From positions 6,312,873-6,376,872 of the forward strand of contig NZ_CP039690.1 of assembly GCF_005144885.1 (NCBI RefSeq): DNA of 64,000 nucleotides. The letters run 5' to 3'. Both the position numbers and the translations under genes were made by a program. Below, one piece after another: positions 54,421 through 62,796 of the stretch; position 1 is the first letter of the stretch; every line of letters starts with the position of its first letter. Source of the DNA: Phreatobacter stygius (lineage in GTDB: Bacteria; Pseudomonadota; Alphaproteobacteria; Rhizobiales; Phreatobacteraceae). Under the pieces are notes generated by a model. The model was not told where the DNA came from and did not search any database. It worked only from the letters and a program-made list of their open reading frames with translations.

Positions 54421-55053
54421 ATGCATTACAATGTCACCGCCGCCGATCACGGCCTGCCTTATGATCCGTTCAAGGCGGTGGTCGCGCCGCGTCCGATCGG
54501 CTGGATCACCGCGCTCGACAGGGACGGCCGGGTCAATTGTTCGCCCTATTCCTTCTTCAACGCCATTTCCGACAAGCCGCACATGGTCGCCTTCGGCGGC
54601 GGCGGCATGAAGGATGCCCGCGCCTTCATCGAGGAGACCGGCGAATTCACCTGTTCGCTGTCGACCTTCGACCTGCGCGAGGAAATGAACCGCACCTCGG
54701 CGCCGCTGCCGCGCGGCGAGGATGAAATGGCCTTTGCCGGCCTCGAAGCCGCGCCTTCGAAATTTGTCAAGCCGCCCCGGGTCAAGGCGTCGCCGGCGGC
54801 GCTCGAATGCAAATATCTGCAGACCGTGCCGCTGACCTCGCTGGAAGGCGTCACCAATTATTTCCTGATCATTGGCCAGGTGCTCGGCATCTATATCGAC
54901 GATGCCTTCATCCGCGACGGCATTGTCGACACCGGCGCGATGCGGCCGATCATGCGCGCCGGCTACGACCAGTATTTCCAGGTCGGGCCGGAGCAGATGT
55001 TCAAGATGACCCGGCCGCCCGGCGGTGGCAATTTCAACGAGCGCAAGCGCTGA
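54421..55053 (+). CDS. Flavin reductase-like (FMN-binding split barrel) protein
   Basis: The 210-residue protein fits the flavin reductase-like family: YDPFKAVVAPRPIGWITALD near the N-terminus (FMN-binding), VNCSPYSFFNAISDKPHMVA, EFTCSLSTFDLREEMNRTSA and IIGQVLGIYIDDAFI. Members reduce or bind FMN and some reduce other substrates. The start at 54421 follows the nitroreductase stop by four bases, which suggests an operon. A type D palindromic repeat follows. Confidence 0.87.
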   Translation: MHYNVTAADHGLPYDPFKAVVAPRPIGWITALDRDGRVNCSPYSFFNAISDKPHMVAFGGGGMKDARAFIEETGEFTCSLSTFDLREEMNRTSAPLPRGEDEMAFAGLEAAPSKFVKPPRVKASPAALECKYLQTVPLTSLEGVTNYFLIIGQVLGIYIDDAFIRDGIVDTGAMRPIMRAGYDQYFQVGPEQMFKMTRPPGGGNFNERKR

Positions 55054-55127
55054 GCCTGCAAAGCGCGGGCGCGACGCGTCATGCCCGCGCTTGGTGCAGG
55101 CATGTGTCTGTTTGGTCGGGACAAGAC

Positions 55128-55330
55128 GTGGGTGGCCGGGACAAGCCCGGCCAAGACGCGGTGTGAGGCGTCGCGCCAGCGATCGATCGCCTGCGGTTCT
55201 TCTCGGCGGAGCCACCGGCTGGGCTCGTGTCCGTCCTCACCGCCCGCTTCGTCCTGGCCGGGCTTGTCCCGGCCATCCACGACTTTTCCCGCGAAGCATA
55301 CGCATGCCTTGACCGCGGAAGTCGTCGACG
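55128..55330. repeat. Type D palindromic repeats, two half-elements
   Basis: GGGTGGCCGGGACAAGCCCG at about 55130-55150 and the inverse GGCCGGGCTTGTCCCGGCCA at about 55256-55275 enclose about 110 bp. The second half continues into GCATGCCTTGACCGCGGAAG, also seen in the type D copy at 52338-52420. The element fills the 281-bp gap between the flavin reductase and CitE-like genes. Confidence 0.85.
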
Positions 55331-55334
55331 CCTC

Positions 55335-56204
55335 TCAGCCCTTGCTGCGGGCGATGAGCCGCTCGGCCCGCGTCAGGTGCGGCCGGTCGAACATTTCACC
55401 TGATATATTGACCACGCCTGCGGCCGGATTGGCGGCAAAGGCGTCGATCACCGCCTGGGCCTCGGCGATCGCCTCGGCGGTCGGCGTGAACACCGCGTTG
55501 ATCACCGGCACCTGCGCCGGATGGATCGCCATCTTGCCGGTGAAGCCGTCGCGACGGGCCTCCTCGCATTCCCGCCTGAGGCCCTCGCTGTCGCGGAACG
55601 CCGGAAACACCGTGTCGATCGGCTGGGCGCCGGCCGCCACCGCGCCGAACAGGCAGAGCGACCGGGCCATGCGGAACGGCTCGGTATGGCGGCCGTCGGC
55701 GGCCCGGTTGGTCTCCGCGCCGATATCGGCGGAGAGGTCCTCGGCGCCCCAGGTGAGGCCGGTCAGCCTCGGGCTGGCGCCCTGGTAGCTGCCGAGGTTG
55801 AACACCGCCTTGGCCGTCTCGGTTGCCACCACGACGATCTTGATCGACCCCTCGGCAAGCCCGTGCACCGCTTCGAGCGCGGTCAGCTTGGCATCGAGAT
55901 GGATGACGTCGGCGCCGCGTTCGGCCTTCGGCAGCATGATCGCGTCCGGCTTCGCGCCGACCACCGCGCCGAGATCGGCATCGGTCAGCCCGCTATCCAG
56001 CGCATTGACCCTGACCATCAGCAAGGGCCGGTCGGTCGAGGCGGCATGGGTTGAAAGGAAAGCCCGGGCGATATCGCGCGCCAGCGGCTTGTTGGCGGCA
56101 GCGACCGAATCTTCCAGATCCAGGATCAACGCATCGGCGCCGCTCGCCAGGCTCTTGCCCAGCTTCTTTTCCGAATCGGCCGGCACGAACAGCATGGAGC
56201 GCAT
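55335..56204 (-). CDS. HpcH/HpaI aldolase/citrate lyase (CitE-like) protein
   Basis: The 289-residue TIM-barrel protein begins MRSMLFVPADSEKKLGK, with LILDLEDSVAAANKPLAR (Mg ligand region), IMLPKAERGADV and GLTWGAEDLSADIGAETNR. GKMAIHPAQVPVIN closes the active site. Such CoA-thioester lyases or thioesterases act on malyl-, citramalyl- or citryl-CoA. It lies three bases after a MaoC-like dehydratase gene and is co-transcribed, so the pair probably handles C4-C6 hydroxyacyl-CoA compounds; the substrate is inference. Confidence 0.88.
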   Translation of the reverse strand: MRSMLFVPADSEKKLGKSLASGADALILDLEDSVAAANKPLARDIARAFLSTHAASTDRPLLMVRVNALDSGLTDADLGAVVGAKPDAIMLPKAERGADVIHLDAKLTALEAVHGLAEGSIKIVVVATETAKAVFNLGSYQGASPRLTGLTWGAEDLSADIGAETNRAADGRHTEPFRMARSLCLFGAVAAGAQPIDTVFPAFRDSEGLRRECEEARRDGFTGKMAIHPAQVPVINAVFTPTAEAIAEAQAVIDAFAANPAAGVVNISGEMFDRPHLTRAERLIARSKG

Positions 56205-56207
56205 GGG

Positions 56208-56702
56208 TCAGGCCGGGCGCTTGAGAACGAGCGATTGGCGCAGGCATTCCGCCACCAGCTTGTCGTTCTGGTTGAAGGCGCGGTGATGAAATTCGATCAC
56301 GCCCATGGTCGGCCGCGATTTCGATTCGCGCTTGGCCACCACCTGGCTCTCGCAATGCACGGTGTCGTCCTCGAACAGCGGGTGGGGGAACTTCACATCG
56401 GTCATGCCGAGATTGGCGAACAGCGTGCCATTGGTGGTGTCGGGCACCGAAATGCCGATCATCAGGCCGAGCGTGAACAGCGAGTTCATCAACGGCTTGC
56501 CCCACTCCGATTCGGCCGAAAACTGCCGGTCGATATGCAACGGCTGCGGATTCATCGTCAGATTGGAGAACAGCACATTGTCCATTTGCGTCACCGAACG
56601 GGTGAAGCGGTGCTTGATGAGCTGGCCGACGGCGAAGTCGTCGAAATAGATGCCGCCGCGCGGATGGCGTTGAGCATCGGTGATCAGAACGGTGGAGGTC
56701 AT
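56208..56702 (-). CDS. MaoC-like hydratase/dehydratase
   Basis: The 164-residue hot-dog-fold protein has YFDDFAVGQLIKHRFTRSVT and the hydratase catalytic region FSNLTMNPQPLHIDRQFS, where Asn and His substitute for the Asp-His pair of canonical (R)-enoyl-CoA hydratases (D-x4-H). C-terminal hot-dog strands follow (ESQVVAKRESKSRPTMG). It is the first gene of the two-gene operon with the CitE-like protein. The start MTSTVLITDAQRH at 56702 fits the family. It is divergent from the muramidase-like gene. Confidence 0.87.
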   Translation of the reverse strand: MTSTVLITDAQRHPRGGIYFDDFAVGQLIKHRFTRSVTQMDNVLFSNLTMNPQPLHIDRQFSAESEWGKPLMNSLFTLGLMIGISVPDTTNGTLFANLGMTDVKFPHPLFEDDTVHCESQVVAKRESKSRPTMGVIEFHHRAFNQNDKLVAECLRQSLVLKRPA

Positions 56703-56769
56703 GGGATCTGCGCCATCGCGGGTGAGGGGATTAGGATTTCGTTTACCATAATGACGCAGGATTGAACCT

Positions 56770-56784
56770 GGAGGTATCACCTCC
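56770..56784. promoter_or_regulatory. Hairpin GGAGGT-ATC-ACCTCC upstream of muramidase-like gene
   Basis: A perfect 6-bp inverted repeat with 3-base loop, containing a Shine-Dalgarno-like GGAGG, lies 14 bases before the ATG at 56799. Folded, it would bury the GGAGG; as DNA it could be a small operator between the divergent MaoC and muramidase-like genes. Confidence 0.4.
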
Positions 56785-56798
56785 GGGGTCCTGCCAAG

Positions 56799-57875
56799 AT
56801 GTTCCTTTTCCGTTCACCTGCCGATCCGCAGAGCCGTCCGACCAGCGCGACGGAAGCCGGGGTGAATCGTGTCGTCTCGGCGATCCAGTCGGCGGCCCAG
56901 ACCACCGGCGCCGGGTTCGATTATCTGTTGCGCACGGCGCAGCGCGAGTCGAGCCTGCAGCCCTCGGCGCAGGCACCCACCTCCAGCGCCCGCGGCCTCT
57001 ACCAGTTCATCGACACGACCTGGCTGACCATGGTGCGCGACGAAGGCCGCAAGCTCGGCCTCGAGCGCTACGCCGCGCAGATCGGTTCCAACAGCAATGG
57101 CCAGCCGGTGGTCGCCGATGCCGCCACCCGCCAGCAGATCCTGGCGCTGCGCGACGATCCGAAGGTCGCGGCCCTGATGGCCGGCGCCTTCACCAACCGC
57201 AATGCCGCCGATCTGCGCGCCGCCACGGGTCGCAACCCGACCGAAGGCGAGCTCTACATGGCGCATTTCCTCGGCTCGGGCGGCGCCTCGCGCCTGATCG
57301 GCCTCAACCAGACCAATCCGCAGGCGATCGCGGCGCGGGCCTTTCCGGACGCCGCCGGCGCCAATCGCCGGATCTTTTTCGACAATGGCCGGCCGCGCAC
57401 CGTCGCCGAGGTCTATGGCCTGCTCAGCTCCGGCCAGACCACGGCGGTTGCCGGCGCCAGCCCGGCCGCCACGGTTCAGCCGGCTGCCGCGAGCCCTGCG
57501 GTCGCGCCGGAAACCGAATCGGATCGTGGCTCCTGGTCGGCCGTGCCGCGCATGAACGCCAATCCGAACCGGCCGTTCCACTCGATGTTCGCCTCCGGAG
57601 CCGGTCCGATCAATGCCTTCGTCTCGGCCACCTGGGCTTCGCTCGGCCGCGGCGCTTCGACACGTGAACCGGTGACCGCCGAGACCGCCCTGGCGCAGAC
57701 CAGCACCAGCGCGCCGAGTGTCGCGCCGCCGGTTGCGGCCCCCGTCTCGACCGTTGCACCGGCCAATGGCCGGGCGCCGGTCGGCGGCCCCTTCATGCCG
57801 GTGCGCACCGAACCGGCCGGCCGCAGCGGCCCGCTCGATCTCAGCCAGTTCAGGCGCACCGCCGAACATCGCTGA
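56799..57875 (+). CDS. Lytic-transglycosylase/muramidase-like protein with disordered C-terminus
   Basis: The 358-residue protein has an N-terminal lysozyme-like domain: GFDYLLRTAQRESSLQPSAQ holds the likely catalytic Glu, followed by SSARGLYQFIDTTWLTMVRD and later FLGSGGASRLIGLNQTNPQA. The second half is Ala/Pro/Thr-rich and low-complexity. No classic signal peptide is seen, as in flagellar or secretion-linked muramidases that leave the cell by another path. It may help cut peptidoglycan for an envelope machine. The neighbouring DUF2336 and DUF1127 genes give no clear clue. Confidence 0.8.
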   Translation: MFLFRSPADPQSRPTSATEAGVNRVVSAIQSAAQTTGAGFDYLLRTAQRESSLQPSAQAPTSSARGLYQFIDTTWLTMVRDEGRKLGLERYAAQIGSNSNGQPVVADAATRQQILALRDDPKVAALMAGAFTNRNAADLRAATGRNPTEGELYMAHFLGSGGASRLIGLNQTNPQAIAARAFPDAAGANRRIFFDNGRPRTVAEVYGLLSSGQTTAVAGASPAATVQPAAASPAVAPETESDRGSWSAVPRMNANPNRPFHSMFASGAGPINAFVSATWASLGRGASTREPVTAETALAQTSTSAPSVAPPVAAPVSTVAPANGRAPVGGPFMPVRTEPAGRSGPLDLSQFRRTAEHR

Positions 57876-57992
57876 CGCAGCGTCGCGAAGTCGAAAAACC
57901 GTTAAATTTCATAGTGAACGCTTTATTAAGCGGCCGCGCGCTAGCTTTGCTCTGCGGGGGCGTCGGGCTCTCGCCTCTGCAGGCGCTTCTCA

Positions 57993-59177
57993 ATGATCGT
58001 GCGTCACTTCCTCCGCTGGATCCAGACCGCTCCAGCCGGCGACAGGGCCGATGCCACCTCCGCCCTGGCACGCGCCTATCTCCATTCCGATCTGACGCCG
58101 GGCGACCGTGCCGCCGCCGAGGCCGCGATGATCGTGCTGCTCGACGATCCCTCGCCCTTGGTCCGCCGGGCGCTCGCCGAGGCGCTGGCGGCCTCGGAGG
58201 ACGCGCCGCACACCGTGCTGGCCGGCCTGTTGCAGGACCAGCCGGAGATCGCCGCGATCGTCGCGCGGCATTCGCCGCTGCTGCTCGATGCCGAGCTGGT
58301 CGATCTCGTCGGCACCGGCGAGCCGCTGGTGCAATATGCGGTTGCCCGCAGGCGCGAGGTGCCGGCGCCGGTGGCGGCCGCGATCGCCGAGGTCGGTTGC
58401 CTGGAGGCCTGTCTTGCCGTGGTCTCGCTCGAGGCCGCCGATGTTCCGGCCTTCTCGATCGACCGGATCGTCGAACGCTTCGGCGACCAGGCCGAGATTC
58501 GCGAAGCGCTGTTCCGCCGCGACGACCTGACGGCCGGCGCCCGCCAGGCGCTGGTGGTCAAACTCTCCGAAGCCCTCTCGGCTTTCGTCTCGGACCGGGC
58601 CTGGCTCGCCAGGGAGCGTGCCGGGCGGATCGTCAAGGAGGCCTCCGAAAAGGCCACCGTGGTGATTGCCGCGGCGGTCCGTGGCGATGCCCTTCGCCCC
58701 CTGGCGCGGCACCTGCGCCAATCCGGCCAGCTCACCACCGGGCTGGTGCTGCGCGCCCTGCTGTCCGGCCACGTCCGCCTGTTCGAGGAGGCGCTGGCCG
58801 AACTGTCGGGTCTCACCGCCCGGCGGGTCGCCGGTCTCGTCAACGACCGCCGCGGCGCCGGCTTTCGCGCCCTCTACGACAAGGCGGGCCTGCCGGCCGC
58901 GGCCTATCCGGCCTTCGGCGCGGCCCTCGACGCCTGGCATGCCGACGGCGCCGGCCGCGGCGGCGACGCGCAATTGCGCCGGCGCATGGTCGAGCGCGTG
59001 CTGACGGCCTATGCGCCGCTGGCGGCAAACGACCTCGATCAGTTGCTGGCGCTGCTGCGCCGTTTCGCCGCCGAAGCCGCGCGCGACGAAGCCCGCGCCT
59101 TTACCGAAGATCTGATCGCCGGCCGGGATGCGCGCGATGACGACGATCTGGCTTTCCCGCTTTCGGCCGCGGCCTGA
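57993..59177 (+). CDS. DUF2336 family protein
   Basis: The 394-residue protein matches the alphaproteobacterial DUF2336 family: an alpha-helical, HEAT-like array with LLDDPSPLVRRALAEALA, LVDLVGTGEPLVQYAVARR and KEASEKATVVIAAAVRGDAL. It has no signal peptide, membrane helix or catalytic motif. The function is unknown; the family is often found near cell-cycle or envelope genes. It lies 117 bp downstream of the muramidase-like gene. Confidence 0.82.
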   Translation: MIVRHFLRWIQTAPAGDRADATSALARAYLHSDLTPGDRAAAEAAMIVLLDDPSPLVRRALAEALAASEDAPHTVLAGLLQDQPEIAAIVARHSPLLLDAELVDLVGTGEPLVQYAVARRREVPAPVAAAIAEVGCLEACLAVVSLEAADVPAFSIDRIVERFGDQAEIREALFRRDDLTAGARQALVVKLSEALSAFVSDRAWLARERAGRIVKEASEKATVVIAAAVRGDALRPLARHLRQSGQLTTGLVLRALLSGHVRLFEEALAELSGLTARRVAGLVNDRRGAGFRALYDKAGLPAAAYPAFGAALDAWHADGAGRGGDAQLRRRMVERVLTAYAPLAANDLDQLLALLRRFAAEAARDEARAFTEDLIAGRDARDDDDLAFPLSAAA

Positions 59178-59482
59178 TCACATCAGGCTGAAGCACTGCA
59201 TCAAGGTTTGCCGCCCTTTGTGCGGCACCGCCCGACCGCTCCAGTTCGAAGTGGTCGCAGCGCGACGCTTGATGAGCTCAGAGCCCGCTCAGCGCTCCTG
59301 AAAGTCGGGCCAGCAACGACCGTAGCAGCCTCATTGGTTCCGATGACGCGGCGGCCGGGGAAGACGGGTCCTATCCGCAGAGCCGAAATTTGGAAGTCGC
59401 AATCGCGGGTTTCACGTCTTGGCATGATCCGAGCAAAACCGCTTGCCGCGAAGATGCCGGACCAGAGCCGGGGAGACGCGCG
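59178..59482. other. Gene-free stretch between DUF2336 and DUF1127 genes
   Basis: No gene is supported in this 305-bp gap. It contains a small hairpin, TGCCGC...GCGGCA (59209-59227, no T-run), and GGCATGATCCGAGCAAAACC (59421-59440), which resembles one half of a widespread Rhizobiales palindrome. The rest may be the leader of the DUF1127 gene. Confidence 0.5.
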
Positions 59483-59731
59483 ATGTCAGACCTACACTAC
59501 GCCACGATTGGTACGACCGGGACGGCATCCAACGGCTTCGGGCAGGCTGTCAGGGCCGGCGTTCACGCCATCATGCGCCGCTATGCCCGGGCACGCGCTC
59601 GGCGAACCCTCGCAGAACTGTCTGATGCCCAACTCGAAGATGCAGGCATCGACCGGACTGTCGCACGCGGCAACCGGCCAGTTTTGGAAGTCGACGCCGC
59701 ATTGATGAGAAACCTCATGTCGATGCGGTGA
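59483..59731 (+). CDS. Small DUF1127-domain protein
   Basis: The 82-residue protein ends in a DUF1127 motif: RRYARARARRTLAELSDAQL and EDAGIDRTVARGN, basic and helical. Small DUF1127 proteins in alphaproteobacteria have been linked to RNA turnover and to phosphate or stress metabolism. The N-terminal 35 residues are low-complexity. The start at 59483 follows GGGGAGA. It converges on the Hpt gene. Confidence 0.8.
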   Translation: MSDLHYATIGTTGTASNGFGQAVRAGVHAIMRRYARARARRTLAELSDAQLEDAGIDRTVARGNRPVLEVDAALMRNLMSMR

Positions 59732-59767
59732 GAGTCCTTTGAAGGCCCGATGCGCGATCCAGGTCTC

Positions 59768-60352
59768 TCACGGCACCAGTGGCGGCGCGCCGGTGATCTC
59801 GATCAGCTTTTCGGTCGTCACCGCGACCAGCTGGTCGACCAGTTCCGCGGCGACCGGGTGATCGAGCCCCTTGGCGGTCTCGCGCACGATGGCTCTGATC
59901 GCGTCGACATGCTGGTTGGCCAAGGCCCAGGGCACCTCGGCGGGGTCGTCGATCCCCTGCAGCAGCAGCGACAGGCTGTCGGCGACGCGCGCCGCCAGCG
60001 GGTAGCCGAAAGTGGCGGCCTCGCCCTTGATGTCATGGGCCGCCGAAAACAGATCGGCGCGGGTCGCGGCATCGAGACCCTGGGCTGCCGCCGCATCGCG
60101 CGCGCTGGTCAGCCGGGCCACTTCCTTGTCCATCCAGCCGTCGAACTCGACCGACAATTCGGCAAGGGCCGCTTCGGCGCGCTCGATCGCCTCCGGATCG
60201 ATCCCGCCGAAACCGTCATCCGGCCCGTCGACCTTGTGGACAAAGGTGCGCAGGTTGTGTTTGGGGACGATGACCTCGTAGTCACCGAAGCTCTTGACGC
60301 TGGCCTCGTCCAACTTGGCCTCTGGGCGCTTCTTCATGGGTCTGTCCGTCAC
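59768..60352 (-). CDS. Hpt-domain phosphotransfer protein
   Basis: The 194-residue protein carries a histidine phosphotransfer domain in its C-terminal half, with the phospho-acceptor His in SAAHDIKGEAATFGYPLAA. The N-terminal 60 residues are charged and have EVIVPKHNLRTFVHKVDGPD. It would carry phosphoryl groups between a hybrid kinase and a response regulator. The GTG start overlaps the upstream response-regulator stop (GTGA), so the two are made together. No sensor kinase is nearby. Confidence 0.88.
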   Translation of the reverse strand: MTDRPMKKRPEAKLDEASVKSFGDYEVIVPKHNLRTFVHKVDGPDDGFGGIDPEAIERAEAALAELSVEFDGWMDKEVARLTSARDAAAAQGLDAATRADLFSAAHDIKGEAATFGYPLAARVADSLSLLLQGIDDPAEVPWALANQHVDAIRAIVRETAKGLDHPVAAELVDQLVAVTTEKLIEITGAPPLVP

Positions 60353-60894
60353 ACCGAACTTTTGGTCTTGTCCAGCAAGGGCTGAACCCGGATGGTTTCG
60401 CTCTTGTCGCTCTTGCGACGTTCCGGCCCGACATAGCTGGAACCGTGGTTGCGCCGGCGGTCCGGGCCGAAAAAGGTCTTGGTCTTGATGAACGGCCGCG
60501 GATTCACCACGACATTCAGGATGCGCTGGTACAGCGCCTTGGCCGAAATCGGCTTGGCCAGGAATTCGGTGACGCCGGCGTCGCGCGATTCCAGCACGCG
60601 TTTCTTTTCGGAATGGCCGGTCAGCATGATGATCGCCACATAGGGATTGGCGTTGGCGCCGGGCTGGCGGATCATGCTGGTCAGCTCGAGCCCGTCGAAG
60701 ATCGGCATCGACCAGTCGGTGATGACGATGTCGGGCATGTAATGGGTGAAGCCCTCGAGCCCCGCCGCGCCGTCCTCGGCCTCATAGACCTCGCGCGCGC
60801 CGAAGCCATGCAGCAGGGTCCTGACGATGCGGCGCATATGCGCGTTGTCGTCAATGACAAGGAATCGCAACCGGTTGAAATCGATGCGGATCAT
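60349..60894 (-). CDS. CheY-like single-domain response regulator with C-terminal basic tail
   Basis: The 181-residue protein has a receiver domain (residues about 8-125): FLVIDDNAHMRRIVRTLL (acidic pocket), phospho-acceptor Asp in DIVITDWSMPIFDG, Thr in IIMLTGHSEKK and Lys in FLAKPIS. There is no DNA-binding domain. The C-terminal 55 residues have two copies of an FxGP-(D/E)-RR-(R/K) motif (FFGPDRRRN and YVGPERRKSD). It is first in an operon with the Hpt protein, so it is likely part of a phosphorelay. The kinase is elsewhere. Confidence 0.88.
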   Translation of the reverse strand: MIRIDFNRLRFLVIDDNAHMRRIVRTLLHGFGAREVYEAEDGAAGLEGFTHYMPDIVITDWSMPIFDGLELTSMIRQPGANANPYVAIIMLTGHSEKKRVLESRDAGVTEFLAKPISAKALYQRILNVVVNPRPFIKTKTFFGPDRRRNHGSSYVGPERRKSDKSETIRVQPLLDKTKSSV

Positions 60895-60965
60895 CGCAGG
60901 CGAATTTAGCCGCCACGGCTCAACGAAGCGTTAAGGCTGAAACGCCCGCGGCGTGGTCCGAGGCT

Positions 60966-61748
60966 CTATTCGCCGAACTGCTCGCGCAGGATGCGCTCGT
61001 CCAGCGAATGGCCGGGATCATGCAGCAGCACCATGCTGCGCGAGCGGTCCATGGCGATATCGACGCTGGCCACCTCGCGCACCTCGTCATTGTCGGCGGT
61101 GGCGCTGACCGGCCGGCGGGTCGGCTCGATCACTTCGATGCGCACCGCCACCCGGTCGGGCAGCAGCGCGCCGCGCCAGCGCCTCGGCCGGAACGGCGAG
61201 ATCGGGGTGATCGCCAGCAGGTTGGTGTTCAAGGGCAGGATCGGACCATTGGCGGAGAGGTTGTAGGCGGTCGAACCGGCGGGCGTCGCCACCAGCACGC
61301 CGTCGCCGGCCAGCTCGTCCATGCGCAACTGCCCGTCGACCAGGATGCGCAGCTTGGCGATCTGCGAGGTTTGCCGGAGCAGCGCCACGTCATTGATGGC
61401 AAGGGCATCATGCCTTTCGCCATGGACATCGACGGTGGTCATGGCGAGCGGATGGATCACCGAGCGCTCGGCCGCCTGGATCCGCTCGACCAGCCCGGCC
61501 TCGATATATTCGTTCATCAGGAAACCGACCGAGCCGCGGTTCATGCCGTAGATCGGCTTTCCCGTCGAAATGAACCGATGCAGGGTCTGCAGCATCAGGC
61601 CGTCGCCGCCGAGCGTGACGATCACGTCGGCCGCATCAGGCTCGACCGAGCCATAACGCTGCGCCAGGCTGGCGAAGGCCGCCTGGGCTTCCGGCGCCGG
61701 CGAGGCGACGAAGGCGATCTTGGGCGGATCAGGACGTTGGTCCGACAT
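60966..61748 (-). CDS. nadK: NAD kinase
   Basis: NadK makes NADP from NAD with ATP or polyphosphate. The 260-residue protein has the GGDG motif in [19 protein letters not shown], the NE/D-type motif with [27 protein letters not shown] and the conserved [18 protein letters not shown]. The start [17 protein letters not shown] at 61748 is used. It lies 71 bp upstream of the response regulator on the same strand. Confidence 0.94.
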   Translation of the reverse strand: MSDQRPDPPKIAFVASPAPEAQAAFASLAQRYGSVEPDAADVIVTLGGDGLMLQTLHRFISTGKPIYGMNRGSVGFLMNEYIEAGLVERIQAAERSVIHPLAMTTVDVHGERHDALAINDVALLRQTSQIAKLRILVDGQLRMDELAGDGVLVATPAGSTAYNLSANGPILPLNTNLLAITPISPFRPRRWRGALLPDRVAVRIEVIEPTRRPVSATADNDEVREVASVDIAMDRSRSMVLLHDPGHSLDERILREQFGE

Positions 61749-61900
61749 GGCGGGCCGTCATGCAGAAGAGGAGCTGGCGCAGTGCGAGCGTAGCACCGCC
61801 AGATGTCAATCTCGTCTATACGAGCGCCGCGAGCCTTGTCGAGGCGCTCAGGCACCGGCGCCGGGCGGCGCCGATGCGGGTCACGGCGGAGCGGGGGCGA

Positions 61901-62647
61901 TCAGCCGCGGCCGACGAAGGGCATGTCGTTGGCCATGACGGTCATGGTCAGCACGTTGACGTCGAGCGGCAGGTTGGCAATGTGCACGACCGAATCGGCG
62001 ACATGTTTGACGTTCATCCGCGGCTCGACCTTGACCGAGAAATCCGCCTGCAGCACGCCATTGGTCATCCGCTCGGTCATTTCGGTCGCGGCATTGCCGA
62101 CATCGATCTGCGAACAGACGATCTGGTCGGCGCGGCCCTCGAGCGAGATCGACTTGGTGAGGCCGAGAATGGCGTGTTTGGTGGCGGTATAGGGCGCCGA
62201 ATAGGGCCTCGGCGCATAGGCCGAGATCGAGCCGTTATTGATGATCCGGCCGCCTTTAGGCGACTGGACGCGCATCAATCGCATGGCCTCCTGGGCACAC
62301 AGGAACGAGCCGGTCAGGTTGACGTCCACCACCTGTTTCCACTGGGCAACGGTGAGCTGATCCATCGGGATCGCCGGCGCGCCCATGCCGGCGTTGTTGA
62401 ACAGCACGTCGATGCGGCCGAACCTGTCCTTCACCGCCTTGAACAGGGCGGCAACCGAGGCTTCGTCGGAGACATCGGTCGGCACCGCGACGACCGTGCC
62501 GGCGCCGGCCGCGGCGACCGTCTTGTCCAGCTCGTCCTTGCGCCTTCCGGCGGCGACCACCGCATAGCCCGCGGCGGCCAGTGCAAGCGCCGAGGCGCGC
62601 CCGATGCCGGAGCCTGCTCCGGTGACGACGGCGATCTTCTGCGGCAT
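61901..62647 (-). CDS. Short-chain dehydrogenase/reductase
   Basis: The 248-residue NAD(P)-dependent enzyme shows the SDR Rossmann motif [11 protein letters not shown] (residues about 8-18), NNAGMGAP, the active-site Ser in [13 protein letters not shown] and the Tyr-x3-Lys pair in [17 protein letters not shown] after the second strand suggests NADP preference. The start [12 protein letters not shown] at 62647 is preferred to an upstream in-frame start. The substrate cannot be told from sequence. It has gaps of about 150 bp to the flanking genes. Confidence 0.9.
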   Translation of the reverse strand: MPQKIAVVTGAGSGIGRASALALAAAGYAVVAAGRRKDELDKTVAAAGAGTVVAVPTDVSDEASVAALFKAVKDRFGRIDVLFNNAGMGAPAIPMDQLTVAQWKQVVDVNLTGSFLCAQEAMRLMRVQSPKGGRIINNGSISAYAPRPYSAPYTATKHAILGLTKSISLEGRADQIVCSQIDVGNAATEMTERMTNGVLQADFSVKVEPRMNVKHVADSVVHIANLPLDVNVLTMTVMANDMPFVGRG

Positions 62648-62796
62648 GTCTTGGATCCTCCCGATCAACGCCCTTGCGGCGCGGTTTTTGTCGGCGCGCA
62701 CACTGGCCGAAACCCGTGTGCGTGTCGACTATGGGCAGGCCAAGGGGAGGGATGCGACGGGCTCGGATCCGGGCAAGCCGGCCGGCCATGCCGCGA

